Of a stretch of DNA of 64,000 bases, positions 51,875-61,599 are shown piece by piece (within the stretch, counting starts at the first letter, position 1; each line of letters starts with the position of its first letter). This stretch comes from Lepidostoma basale (lineage: Eukaryota > Arthropoda > Insecta > Trichoptera > Lepidostomatidae). The stretch lies in the NCBI GenBank assembly GCA_022606425.2, contig JAHDVF020000840.1, forward strand, positions 2,046,001 to 2,110,000. Reading direction: 5' to 3'. A program made the position numbers and the translations under genes. Below the pieces are notes generated by a model that searched no databases, had not been told where the DNA came from, and saw nothing but the letters and a program-made list of their open reading frames with translations.

Positions 51875-51960
51875 ATTCCACATACCTTGTAGGTTTATGG
51901 CTTCGACCGGTTTTGGCAGCTCACTGTCATCTTCTGGTACCTATAACATATCAAAGTTTG
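51875..51960 (-). repeat. HH7 copy
   Basis: CCAGAAGA, T, GACAGTGAGCTGCC, AAAAC for GAAAC, CGGTC, GAAG. TAGGTA before and ACCTA after allow a stem I. Same CCAGAAGA variant as 54120. Confidence 0.55.
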
Positions 51961-52080
51961 TTTGGCTTATAACATGTATGAAATAATTCTATTATATATA
52001 ATCCCTTAGTGTTAGGTGGTTAGAAAATTTAAGAAAAAGATAAAGGTTGGAACCATTGTGAACGACCATAATCACTTTCA

Positions 52081-52280
52081 TAACTAATTAGCCATCACGT
52101 CGTCTCCCCGAAGGGATAGGGAAAAATAATGGATTTACATACATTATTCTGTTCTGACACACTTCTCTCTCTTCCTCTACATTCATACTTCGTGTCGTGC
52201 ACACACGTCGATTTCTCCGACTCCTTACGTGGCTGGCATTTAATATTTGATTGATTTGATCGTACCACGTTTTCCGCAGT
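52081..52280 (-). mobile_element. RTE-A 3' end, old
   Basis: Tail worn to AACTAATTAGCC. Coding complement to TRKTWYDQIN near 52270, where an HH1 half begins. Several substitutions and a small deletion at RNRRACM. Confidence 0.8.
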
Positions 52281-52380
52281 CGCTATTGATAATGCCTTAG
52301 CAAGGGTAAACATATCGTTCCCATGAAATAAATAAAACTTCCATAAAATATACATTTTTATTCGTATTATTTAATAATAT
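52281..52380 (+). repeat. HH1 3' half
   Basis: TTGATAA (52286-52292), T, GCCTTAGCAAGGG, TAAAC for GAAAC, ATATC. Tail through CTTCCATAAAATATACATTTTTATTCG. Confidence 0.6.
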
Positions 52381-52539
52381 TTGAAGTCGTTTTTATTACC
52401 ACATATTGTTCATTCATTTGCATACGTCACATCCTCGAAACCGGGCAATAATAAAGTAAAATTATACTGAAAAAACTCAAATTCATGATCAGTACTCTAT
52501 ATATATATATATTATAAATATTTAAGGTTTGTAAAAAAA

Positions 52540-52828
52540 ACTAAGGACTAGGCAGAAAGAATGGACTGACACACTTTTCTTTCCTGAAATACATCGTCTC
52601 ATGCACGCACGTCTTTCTCTATTTCTAGTTCCATTTACATCGTTAACATATTCATTTTTTACCATTTTTTCTTCATTCATTATTTCTATGTATCCAAACT
52701 ATCTTAATGATCCATTCATTATTTTGTTTATAACACTTTCAATTACACTGCATTCAATTATTATATTTTCATTCAACACTCTATCACACATAGATTTTTT
52801 TACGCATTCGTATAAGGATTATTTAGTT
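52540..52828 (-). mobile_element. RTE-A fragment, tail lost
   Basis: Starts inside the C-terminal coding end (GGCAGAAAGAATGGACTGACAC), with a deletion joining TTTCCTGAAATACATCG, and continues to the RMRKKIYV.DRVLNENI segment. Confidence 0.78.
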
Positions 52829-53275
52829 TATTAATTTTTTAATCCACCGATTGAATTGTTTACGCATCTGGTATGATTATTATGAAAAATATCTTATCAA
52901 TTAAGTGATCACAGAAATAAAAAATAGGTATTTATACAGCTGGTCATATATTGTAGTTAGCCTTTTTCAAAACTTCCTGCCATTCAAAACAATGGAATAA
53001 TTAATTCGAAAACAAATCAACGGAAAGATGTTACATCGTTGAAAATCGTGTTGAAACAACACAAAATGAAACTACAGTACAGAAGCAGTAATTCTCAAGA
53101 TGAATCTTTTGAAATTTGCACCTAGGGATTGCAGACTCTTGCTATAATGTAGATTTCTCCCAATATCCTGGCCAAGGAGTAAACATCCTTTAATTGTTAA
53201 ACATGTAGCGGCTCCTGTGCTCGGACGGGCCAATAAGGAGCCGCCTCCCACCCGTCGCCCCCCTGGGAGCAAGTA
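52829..53275. other. Spacer with a GC-rich segment
   Basis: 53205-53275 (GCGGCTCCTGTGCTCGGACG, CCACCCGTCGCCCCCCTGG) is GC-rich and unrelated to the repeats here. It immediately precedes the frame at 53280. Confidence 0.4.
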
Positions 53276-53279
53276 AATA

Positions 53280-53618
53280 GTGTCCAGATTCGGGTGTTAC
53301 CATAAAGCTTCATTAAAACGAACACTTCTCGAACAGCCCTTCTTCAAAGGATTTAGTCGGAGGGTTAACCCAGTAACGCCCAATACAGAAAACATCATTT
53401 TTATTAAAACTATTATAAATTCAAAAATAAAAGATAGATATTCCATTAGACGCCCAGTGGTCCCGTACGGAACTGTTGATTATGGTGCAATTCGCTATCG
53501 GATTAAACTGATTTATGACAATAGTATTCAAAATATGTCTTATGTAAATAATGTCTTTGAGATACCAATCCATAATTTTATTTTTGGTTCCGATAAGTAT
53601 TTTTGTCATGATGCCTAA
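53280..53618 (+). CDS. Unassigned 112-codon open frame
   Basis: ATG to TAA, MSRFGCYHKASLKRTLLEQ…, with regions RRPVVPYGTVDYGAIRYR and FGSDKYFCHDA. No signal peptide, membrane segment or known motif is apparent. A GC-rich leader lies upstream and AATAAA at about 53687 downstream, a layout compatible with a short last exon or small gene. Codon use is AT-rich like the surroundings. It could equally be a remnant of an unrecognised element. Confidence 0.25.
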   Translation: MSRFGCYHKASLKRTLLEQPFFKGFSRRVNPVTPNTENIIFIKTIINSKIKDRYSIRRPVVPYGTVDYGAIRYRIKLIYDNSIQNMSYVNNVFEIPIHNFIFGSDKYFCHDA

Positions 53619-54115
53619 TATTAATGTTTATACCTGTGTTACAAGATCGACACTTGGGATATGCCTCGTTTTGTTACGGTCCGCCTAATAAAACTCACAA
53701 TCTAAAATAGGTATACGCATAGACAAATGTTTTAAAATTTGGCAGACGAAATTTTTTTTGTAATTAAATTTTTTTTTTGTTCTTTAATTATATAATATAA
53801 ATAATAAAAATTACAAATAAATGTTTTGTAAAATATAAACAATCTGATGACTAATTTGAGAGATATAATTATTTTTATAGCAGCTACGAGCAGGTCGCAA
53901 GTCGTGCGAATATTTCACAAAAAATGCTTGGGCAGTGGGCTACCTTTATTGCACGCGGCGCACGGGCGTTTAAAGGTTAACAGGCTTGAATAGATATGGT
54001 CGTATAACTCTCGAAGAGTATTAGCCTCCTTGCAACATTTACTCCCAGCAGTTCAAATCAGCAAGAACATTATCCACTAAGTTCTATATTAATTGACATA
54101 TTAATAGTCATATTC
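53619..54115. other. AT-rich spacer
   Basis: 53880-53980 is a GC-richer patch with no assignment. Confidence 0.4.
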
Positions 54116-54119
54116 ATAC

Positions 54120-54205
54120 AAAAATATTTATTTATATTCCGCTTAATTTTCTTTTAATTCAGATCGGTTTCAGCAGCTTGCTGCCATCTTCTGGCACACA
54201 CACCT
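54120..54205 (-). repeat. HH7 copy
   Basis: GCCAGAAGA, T, GGCAGC-AAGC-TGCT, GAAAC (rc 54167-54171), CGATC. GAAAC intact, stem II nearly intact, stem III palindrome broken to ACCGAT. Confidence 0.55.
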
Positions 54206-54221
54206 CTCTAACTGCCACGTT

Positions 54222-54285
54222 TTCCACGTTTTCCTCAGTCTTCCTCTATTTCTGGTTCCGTTTACATCGTTAACATATAATTTAA
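54222..54285 (-). mobile_element. RTE-A scrap
   Basis: CCACGTTTTCCTCAGTCTTCC and ACATCGTTAACATATAA: complement of LYVNDVNGTRNRGRP coding sequence, with a small duplication of CCACGTTTT at its edge. Confidence 0.75.
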
Positions 54286-54344
54286 TTTTTTTTAATATTT
54301 ATATTAATAATTTATTTCAAATACTTAAATGTTATCATTTATCA

Positions 54345-54965
54345 ATTGTTATATACGAATGAAAACGTCTTACACATTTGTAACATTACATCTGCCTAAG
54401 AAAGGCGAAATATTACATATTAAATTTTCTAGAAAACAAACGTTTTCATTCGTGATAATTATTTATTACGGAGTTCTGATTGCAAATTAGATCAGCAAAG
54501 TGAAAATTTATAAGACTTGGGTGCGGCCCATCATGACATATGGGATCGAGTGCAGGGCGGACACCACAATCACAAAAAACGCGCTCAGAGTGTCAGAAAT
54601 GAAGACGTTCAGAAATATATCTGGCAAAACACTACAAAAGAGGATAAGGAATACACGAATAAGGGAGATATGCGAGGTCGAGGATATCTTTAGGTGGGGA
54701 AGGCAAAGGAGAAGATATTGGTATGCACACGCGAGGAGAATGGATCCATCCAGACTCCCCTTCATTGTGTTACACGGCCAGCCCCTATGGTAAACGACCC
54801 TCAGGCAGACCACCAAAGAGATGGATCGACAGCTGGGAGTGGACTTCGCAGGAGGCCAATTCCCCTTAAGAAATAGGCCACTAAGCCTATACTAAGAATA
54901 ATAATAATAATAATAAGAGTTTTGATTCGTTGTTTAAGAAACAATAAATATGTCATAATTTATAT
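54345..54965 (+). repeat. HH1 element split by an RTE-C insertion
   Basis: HH1 arms with a decayed core at 54350-54440 (AAAGGCGAAATATTACAT) and tail TTTTCTAGAAAACAAACG. The terminus GGAGTTCTGATT is separated from its continuation CGTTGTTTAAGAAACAATAAAT (54928-54950) by the insert. Confidence 0.75.
54482..54916 (+). mobile_element. RTE-C 3' end inserted in HH1, 11-bp target duplication
   Basis: GAGTTCTGATT (54471-54481) and GAGTTTTGATT (54917-54927) flank it, 10 of 11 identical. The frame 54500-54793 reads KIYKTWVRPIMTYGIECRA, RVSEMKTFRNISGKTLQKRI, RRRYWYAHARRMDPSRLP and then shifts; GRPPKRWIDSW follows in another frame. The tail is (AAT)n rather than (GAA)n. Confidence 0.9.
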
Positions 54966-55440
54966 TGTTAATGAAAATAATCTTTATTCTGCGAACGGTT
55001 CGTCAGTTAAGGGTTGAACATTCATCCCTTGGCGGGAGTAAAGAGCCGCTTGTTCAACAAAAAATAAGATTGGAACCGTAAATTGGGCCGTAAGAAAGTT
55101 AAATCACGTTTTGTTTGCGAATTAGAATTAGATTTATGTAAATTTATTAAGAGAGCGGGTCTACTTGTAGGTCATCAATTAAAACTTTATATTTTCTTTG
55201 AAAGTCATTATTAAACGCTGCGGCGGGACCCAATTTCTGGATTTTGTGTTTGTAGTGATCATCACAACCGGTGTCATTTTACTTTAATACAAAACCGAAG
55301 AATCATTTTGGGATGGGCTGCCTTCCGTAAATTAGATCATATTTTGAAAAATCCATGAACCCCCATCAACCTTAAACGGAAAGTGTTCGACTGCTGTGTC
55401 TTAATGGTGTTATCTTTTGGGTTTGGAACCATAACATTGT
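54966..55440. other. Spacer
   Basis: No supported feature. Confidence 0.45.
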
Positions 55441-55444
55441 CTCA

Positions 55445-55835
55445 GAGAAGCGCAAATAAATTAAGAATGATCTAAAGAGCTATGGAAAAGGAATTTTGGG
55501 AATCAGTATAGCTGCAGAGTGAGAAACACCACTATTAGAACCAGAACAGAAGTGTCAGACATCATCGGAAGAGTAGTAGCGCTAAAATGGCGCTGGGCAG
55601 GTCATGTCGCTCGAAGCTCTGACGATAGATGGCCAAAACGCCTCCTTTACTGGTGTTCTAGAACTGCAACCCGAAATCCAGGAAGTCCTCAACTTTAATG
55701 GAAGGGCGACATTACATAAACCGCTGGTACAACGTGGATGGGTGTTGCCCAGGATCGACAGACATGGAAACAGATGGAGGAGGCCTACGTCCAGGAGTGG
55801 ACGGATATGGGCTGATGATAATGATGATGATTAAT
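55445..55835 (+). mobile_element. RTE-D 3' end with (GAT)n tail
   Basis: IRTRTEVSDIIGRVVALKWRW, AGHVARSSDDRWPKRLL, then frame changes to the C-terminus WTDMG, and GATGATAATGATGATGATT. It shows that the RTE-D group uses either GAA or GAT tails. Confidence 0.83.
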
Positions 55836-55954
55836 GATTTTATAAACTAAAAACAGTGTGTTTTTCCACTTGTGATATTATTGATTTTCCACTTTTTAAT
55901 ATAGATCAGTTGCACTGCAATATTCTTAATTAAATCTGCTGTAACTAAATAATA

Positions 55955-56078
55955 GAGGAATACCGCGGTCTTCCTCGGAAAAAGTGGCGCGATCAAATCA
56001 ATCAAATTTAAAATTGTCGACCATGTGAGAAGTCGGAGAAATCAACGTGCGTGCATGACACGACATGACAAGATGAAT
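55955..56078 (+). mobile_element. RTE-A fragment, first part
   Basis: CCGCGGTCTTCCTCGG (an inverted scrap), then GTGGCGCGATCAAATCAATC…CGACCATGTGAGAAGTCGGAG and ACGTGCGTGCATGACACG: the WRDQINQI..VDHVRSRRNQRACMTR stretch. Confidence 0.65.
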
Positions 56079-56244
56079 GTGAACCCTTAACTGACGTTAT
56101 GAACCCTTAACTTAGCATTTTCAGAAAAACGATTATTTTTATTTACGATTAAAAGGATTTCTTATTTATTGTTTATTGATCATTTATGCAAAACTCTATA
56201 TTAATAATGAATAGTGACGAAGCAAGAGAAACATTTCAGAAAAA

Positions 56245-56322
56245 AAAACAGAGTGGTGGTCCATTCTTTTTTGCCTACCCCTCCGGAGAGACGGTGTGAT
56301 GGTTAGTTAGTTAGTTACTTAA
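56245..56322 (+). mobile_element. RTE-A terminal scrap
   Basis: GTGGTGGTCCATTCTTTTTTGCC to GGTTAGTTAGTTAGTT. Possibly the continuation of 55955-56078, separated by 165 bp of other sequence that includes an HH1-like ACTCTATATTAATAATGAATAG scrap. Confidence 0.75.
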
Positions 56323-56359
56323 AACTATTTTAACTTATAAAATATAAAACGCTGATTTT

Positions 56360-56630
56360 GGTATCTAAAAAAATTTTCTTCGCGACAGCCGTTTCGTCAA
56401 CCTTTGCATGACATTACCAGGTGTTACAATAATTTTTTCAACTGTTAAAATAAATTTTCGTTATTTCGAATCTTTATGTGCATTTGTTCCAAAGTCAATT
56501 TGAATAATTTCTTTGAGAGCATTTTGAAAAATATTGGAAAATTGGGATACCATAAACAGCGTTTTATATTTTAACGGTTAATAATATTGAAGTATCATAG
56601 ACTTTCGACAAAAACAATGGACTATTTGAA
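56360..56630 (-). repeat. HH4 element, old
   Basis: Minus core CTGGTAA, T, GTCATGCAAAGGTTGAC, GAAAC (rc 56391-56395), GGCTGTCGCG. A6 is G and G8 is A. ACTTTCGACAAAAACAATGG at 56593 corresponds to the GTTTCGGCCAAAAC flank of the other HH4 copies. Confidence 0.58.
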
Positions 56631-57105
56631 ACTATTTTGATCAAATATAAAGAGGTGAAGACATAGAAGAATATATATGTTCATGTACGCTTGTACATAA
56701 CCACGGAAGCGACGTGAAATTCAATTTATGGCAATGTATTATATAATAGAAAATGCGAAAAATTCTTTACCCAGCAAGATTCTAACAAATAACGTATTTC
56801 GTACTGCGAGGATTTCACAGGATATTTAATTATATTTGCTACGGGACAGAGGCACGGACCTCTACAGTCACGGGTCCTTAGGAGCAGTTCCTGTTAAGAA
56901 GATGTGGATCAAAATAATTTCCTGTCTCCAAAAGGCTTTGGTACTAGTCATCGGCAGTAATGCAATTCTCGTATTGTATGGCACAGGCGATGGGATTTTC
57001 TCTACCTTTTACTTTATTGGTCCTCCGTAACACGTTTCACTTGTTTGAATTCTATTGTATTTTAAAAATATATTTACTATCATACTACTCGTATCATATC
57101 TGATA
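56631..57105. other. Spacer
   Basis: An open frame at 56836-57030 (64 codons) has no motif. Nothing supported. Confidence 0.4.
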
Positions 57106-57108
57106 CAA

Positions 57109-57655
57109 AGTGAATGAAGCTTTAAGAACTGTTATAGGAAACAAAAATTTATCAATGAAAGCAAAAATGGGTGTTCATAATGTAGTTTAAGTACCAATAC
57201 TGATGTTTGGAAGTGAAGCATGGCACTGGCAGAAGAAAGATGAGAAGAGAATAAATGCGGTGAAAATGAGATCCCTTTGACGTATATGTTAAAAACGATG
57301 TATGTTAGAATTTTAAATTCAAATTAGATTTCAATAAATAATGTAGAGCGGAAGAGATTATTATGAACATAATTATGAAAGGATCACTGCGTTGTTTAGA
57401 CAAATGGAATGCATGGTAGAAGAAAGAATGATTAAGAAAGTATACGATAACGGTGTGAAATGTCGTGGGAGACCGAAGAAAACTCGGTATGACCAAATCA
57501 ATCAAATTTTAAAGATCGACCATGTTAGGATTCGGAAGAATGACTTGCTGTATGAATGTGGAGGATCTAGAGACGTGTGTTAGAATCGACTAGTGTGGTG
57601 GTTCTTTTTCTCTGCTTACCCCTTCGGGAAAACTGCGTGATGGTTTGTTGTTGTT
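57109..57655 (+). mobile_element. RTE-A 3' half, (TTG)n tail
   Basis: VNEALRTVIGNKNLSMKAKM, LMFGSEAWHWQKKDEKRINAV, then a decayed middle, …GRPKKTRYDQINQILKIDH and a TTGTTGTTGTTG tail. Frameshifts throughout. A third tail type for RTE-A. Confidence 0.83.
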
Positions 57656-57721
57656 GTTTACTATCAGATAAACGAAAGTTTACGTAAAGTATTAGAAATG
57701 AAAGTATAAAAAACACAGTTT

Positions 57722-57985
57722 TTTAACAACAACAACAAACCATCACGGTATTTCTCCGTAGGGGGCAGAGTGAATGGACCGCCACACCCCTCTATCCTGA
57801 CACACCTCTCTAGCTTCCTCTACATTTATACAACGAATCATACACGCACGTCAATTCTTCCGATTTCTAACATGACCAACCTTGAAAATTTGATTAAACT
57901 TTGAAATTTATTAATTAAACCTTATTAAATTTTGACGAAACCTTAAAATTTTATCAAATGGTCATGCCATGTTTTTCTCGCTATA
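57722..57985 (-). mobile_element. RTE-A 3' end, (TTG)n tail, tail to tail with 57109
   Basis: AACAACAACAACAAACC complement tail, then coding complement …EEAREVCQDRGVWRSI to RGIARKTWHDH. The two TTG-tailed copies face each other with 67 bp between their tails. Confidence 0.83.
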
Positions 57986-58021
57986 CCTCGAATTCTTTTT
58001 TTTAATCTTCTTATAATATCA

Positions 58022-58240
58022 CGAAAAGTACCACATTCTCCAGCTGATATTGGAGGGGAAGATTGAGGGACGCCGAGGGCCCGCTAGGAGCCAAATGTCC
58101 TGGCTGCAAAACGTGAGGGAGTGGACCGGCATCCAAAGTGTGGAGGAGCTGTTCCGAGCGGCGCAGGACAGGGACAGGTTCGCCGAGATGATCGCCAACG
58201 TTGAGGGGACCCGACAGGGCACTTGAAGAAGAAGATAATA
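58022..58240 (+). mobile_element. RTE-B 3' end with (GAA)n tail
   Basis: YHILQLILEGKIEGRRGPARSQ, MSWLQNVREWTGIQSVEEL, FRAAQDRDRFAEMIANVEG, TRQGT, stop, GAAGAAGA. Uninterrupted frame, the best-preserved RTE-B terminus here. Confidence 0.88.
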
Positions 58241-58820
58241 TCACATGTTACGCAAGCTTTTAGATTTTTAAAATTTCAGTACATTTCACCTAAATAGTTT
58301 CATATTTAAAAGTTTTTAAGCTATTATTTGGGGAAAGATAAATTTAAATTTTAAATGTATCTAAACGTATGAATTGTCATTTTACATAAAATGTCAGGAA
58401 TTTTTATTACAATTTATAGACTAAAAGGTGTTTCCATTATTTCACATACCTACTTTTTTTAATTTCTAACCACAAAGTACGTGCTTTATATGAACAAAAA
58501 GTTATTGAATTGTATTATGTACTATATGAAATAATTATAATTCTAAGAATAACTTATATTACTTATAAACAACGATATTAAAGTTTTTTTTATCTTATTC
58601 AACGAATTTGATATTTAATATTTATTGAAAATTAATCCCGTTAAATTTAATGAGCACTTCCTACATAAGTTCATGTTCGTTCTACCTTAAAATCTATTAA
58701 ATTGATTTCAATTCAATCATATTTACAAAGAAAACGTTTATGTAATATTGTTCGTATACGGTGATACAAAATTTATATTTTATTTTACTTACACAAATCA
58801 AATAAATTTAAGAACGAATT
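58241..58820. other. AT-rich spacer
   Basis: TTTCTAACCACAAAGTACGTG (58466) belongs to the word shared by several HH flanks. No gene. Confidence 0.45.
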
Positions 58821-58824
58821 TTTT

Positions 58825-58983
58825 TAGGAATTAAAACACCGTGTTTTCAATTTTTGAGTTTATTTTTCTCAACGTGTTTCGAAGGTATTACACATTCAAC
58901 ATCGAGAGAACGATATAAATTGATCATTTTATATCTTTCTCACGTAAAGTAAACTCAAAAGTCTAAAAAAAACAGTGTTTAAA
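58825..58983. repeat. HH2 element, decayed
   Basis: Minus: CTCGATGTTGAATG, CTTCGAAACACGTTGAG. GAAAC (rc 58876-58880) intact, CTGATGA box lost. The inverted tail AACTCAAAAGTCTAAAAAAAACAG lies on the right and joins the RTE-A tail without spacer. Confidence 0.58.
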
Positions 58984-59460
58984 AACTAACTAACTAACCA
59001 TCACCCCGTCTCTCTGAAGGGGTAGGCAGAAAGAATGGAGAGCCACACTTTTCTTTCCTGACATATTTCTCTTGTTTCCTGAATATTCATACATCATGTC
59101 ATGCACGCGCGCCGATTTTTTTCGTGACCGACATTCAATATTTGATTTATTTGATCGTGCCACGTTTTCCTCGGTCTACCTCTATTTCAATTTCCATTTA
59201 CATCGTTAACATAATGTACAATGGTGTTCTTCTACCGACTCTTATGTATGGAAGCGAAGCATGGAACTGGCAAAAGAAGGATGAAAGTAGAAGAAATGAG
59301 ATCTCTGAGACGAATGTGTAATACTCTGTGTATGATAGAGTGTCAATGAAAATATAAGAAGTGCATGCGGTGCGAATGATGGTGGTATGGACAAAATAAT
59401 GAAAGGATCATTAAGATGGTTTGGACATATGGAATGAATGAATGAAGAAAGAATGGTAAA
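58984..59460 (-). mobile_element. RTE-A 3' end with inverted 5' segment (twin-priming structure)
   Basis: 58984-59217 is the minus-strand 3' end: tail (CTAA)n to the NDVNG codons. 59218-59460 is the segment that should come next upstream (NGVLLPTLMYGSEAWNWQKK to HME.MNEERMVK), but in plus orientation. The two pieces share a boundary at the coding position between ERMVKK and LYVNDVN with almost no gain or loss. This is the structure left by twin priming during target-primed reverse transcription. Confidence 0.82.
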
Positions 59461-59461
59461 A

Positions 59462-59620
59462 AACATATGGTTTCTCATACACTCTATCATACTCATGTAC
59501 TATACACACATTCGTCTAATAGATCTCATTTCTACTGCATTTATTCTACATTCATCCTTCTTTTGCCAGTTCCATGATTCACTTCCATACATAAGGGTCG
59601 ATAGAAGAACACCGTTTTCT
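59462..59620 (-). mobile_element. RTE-A internal fragment
   Basis: Minus strand: STLMYGSESWNWQKKDECRIN, AVEMRSIRRMCV. Overlaps in content with the inverted segment on its left, so it comes from another copy. Confidence 0.75.
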
Positions 59621-60290
59621 AGAACATTTATTATGATAAAAAAAATACTAAAAGCAAGCATTTAAATAATGGCATAAGCTTTAATTTATTAATCTCCAAT
59701 GTGAGCTCAAATTATAGCTCATAATTATAAAGAATATTCCGAGAGGTCCGAAATATCCGAACCAGAATTGATCCCAAGTCTCTGGGATCAGGAGCCCAGC
59801 GCTCTGTTTCTTAGACCACCACGCGCTTTGATAGGACATTATTAAATAAGACATTTTAAACATTTCATAACTAGAACTAAAACTGAAAACCATATACACT
59901 TAAAATAATAATCTGCAATATATTTGGTATAAACTATTTAACAATTTCGGTGAGAAACTAACTTGCGAACAGGGTGTACGAGTATAGTAAATAATTTAGC
60001 TTCTCATAAAATGAACGTGTAATTGAATTGAAAGGTAGATTTAATATTAAAACGTACACAGTCTTCGTCTTTCACAAGAAATGGTTTTCGATAGGCAGGT
60101 ACCTAATCAGTTTACGCCATATTTGAGTACCTACCCCCAATTAAACGAACATCGTTTAATTCTCCGAAACGGCTAACTAAGCTGAAAATCAATAATTAGT
60201 TCCATTTTATCACTTAATTTACAGAAGAGTTGAACATATTAATGATGGCTCGGAATAATTATAGTACAAGTCCAAATAGTTGTAAATGTA
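59621..60290. other. Spacer
   Basis: 59755-59830 has a GGGATCAGGAGCCCAGCGCTC stretch with no identified match. Nothing else. Confidence 0.4.
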
Positions 60291-60294
60291 TATA

Positions 60295-60570
60295 AAATGC
60301 AGATAAAAACGTCTGTTTCCTAGAAGATTTACTTTATTTTATAGAAATGACATATTTCGCCTTATCAACTAGAGCATTATTCAGATCTTAGCAAGGCGAA
60401 ATATGTCATTATCTTATGTAAAACTCCAAATTAAATATACATAAAATGCGAAAGAAACGTCTTGACATGTTTCGAAAGACATTTAATAATGACTTAGCAA
60501 GGCGAAATGTGTTACTCTCGTAAAACAATTTTGTAGAATCTTCAAGAAAACATCTGTATTCATTAATATA
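60295..60570. repeat. Two adjacent decayed HH1 units
   Basis: Unit one 60300-60430: minus GCGAAATATGTC, plus AGCAAGGCGAAATATGTC, centre worn. Unit two 60460-60565: TTAATAA, T, GACTTAGCAAGGC, GAAAT, GTGTTAC. Both have GAAAT for GAAAC. Confidence 0.55.
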
Positions 60571-60694
60571 CGGCGTTTTTTAGAGGTATACAATACATAT
60601 TTAAAATGAAAAAAAAACACATTAAATTAATGTTAATGTCTATGATATTGGCTTTTTTTAATAGATAATTTTATGCCAATATTGTTTAAATATG

Positions 60695-61080
60695 ATTTCG
60701 GCATATGAGCGCCACGGCTAGCTCGAATGAAGCGCAATCGTGAAGTCCAAATTTCGACAATTGTGTTCTTTGTGGATGTGTATTATTAAATACTAGTGTG
60801 TACGTGGTGCGAAAACGATCCATGGTCTTCCGAATAACTTGCTCGGATGGACGATTATGTCGACCGCAAAATGGGCGTAGTGCACGATAAGTTTGACGAA
60901 CCGAACCATGATTTTAAAAATAAATTTGCACAATTTGCAAGCGCTGTTCTGACGCCAGTCTATTTATGGTGAAAAAGCAAAACGTTCTGACTACAAATCA
61001 ACCATCAACTGTCAAATTGACAGTGTGTAGAAACAATGTTGCCAGTTTAAAAACCATCCCACTAAAAAAACACCCTATAT
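60695..61080 (-). mobile_element. Mariner-like 5' end and N-terminal transposase remnant
   Basis: Starting at about 61076 on the minus strand, AGGGTGTTTTTTTAGTGGG looks like a terminal repeat. The frame near 60915-60770 reads NHGSVRQTYRALRPFCGRHN, RPSEQVIRKTMDRFRTTYT, the helix-turn-helix DNA-binding half of a Tc1/mariner-superfamily transposase. It stops where DDE sequence would begin. It could be the missing half of the family seen at 14545, but not of that copy. Confidence 0.75.
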
Positions 61081-61114
61081 GTGTAGAATGAAAACAGATG
61101 TAGAATGAAAATAG

Positions 61115-61262
61115 GTGCAGAATTCACGTAACAATAAAATGGCGATAGATTAGCTACCTATCACACCTGTCACGAGAATCAATATCAATAGCTAAAAAAT
61201 AACAATTTTATACAGTAATTGGGTTCAAACAACCTGTTGTATACAAAAATATGCATATTTTT
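61115..61262 (+). mobile_element. SINE1, 5'-truncated
   Basis: AATTCACGTAACAATAAAATGG, GATAGATTAGCTACCTATCAC, GAGAATCAATATC, then ATACAGTAATTGGGTTCAAA and AACCTGTTGTATAC. Lacks the promoter boxes. Shares the 46220-type 3' end. Confidence 0.8.
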
Positions 61263-61284
61263 TTCATATATGTTTATCTTATGA

Positions 61285-61380
61285 TCAACTAGTTTCGCTC
61301 GTTACTTATTTTCGTCATAGCAATAAAAAGACGAAGATAAGTCCCGTGCGAAACTAGCATTTTTATATAAATAAAACTCT
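61285..61380. repeat. HH5-like palindrome, decayed
   Basis: Left minus: ATGACGA, AAATAAGTAACGAGC, GAAAC, TAGTTG. Right plus: AGACGAAGATAAG…GTGC, GAAAC, TAGC. C3 or U4 lost. ACTAGT stem III type. Confidence 0.5.
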
Positions 61381-61384
61381 TAGA

Positions 61385-61585
61385 CAAACTTATTGTGGAA
61401 TTCCATAATGAAGATTTTTTATGAATTAAAACACAGTATTTTCCACATTTTAATTTATTTTACTCGACATGTTTCGAAGACTTTAACCTTCATCATCAGG
61501 AGGATGTAATAAACTTCGAAACATGCCGAGAAAAATAAATTCAAAAGTAGAGAAAACTGTGATTAATTCATAAATAAATTCGTTA
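61385..61585. repeat. HH2 palindromic element
   Basis: Left arm TTGTGGAATTCCATAATGAAG, tail complement and minus core; right arm CTTCGAAACATGCCGAG with the plus CTGATGA lost. The right tail reads AAATTCAAAAGTAGAGAAAACTGTGATTAATTCATAA. Confidence 0.72.
61455..61520 (-). ncRNA. HH2 hammerhead ribozyme, best candidate in the window
   Basis: Minus sense: TTTATT, ACATC, CTC, CTGATGA (rc 61493-61499), T, stem II GAAG-GTTAAAGT-CTTC, GAAAC (rc 61471-61475), ATGTC, GAG, TAA, AATAAA. CTC pairs with GAG across the predicted cleavage site and TTTATT with AATAAA beyond an internal loop, giving a type I stem I with the loop expected to contact loop II. All invariant core bases are present. Stem III is ACATGT. 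Cleavage predicted after the C at 61466. Confidence 0.78.
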
Positions 61586-61599
61586 AACAAAACTATGTA

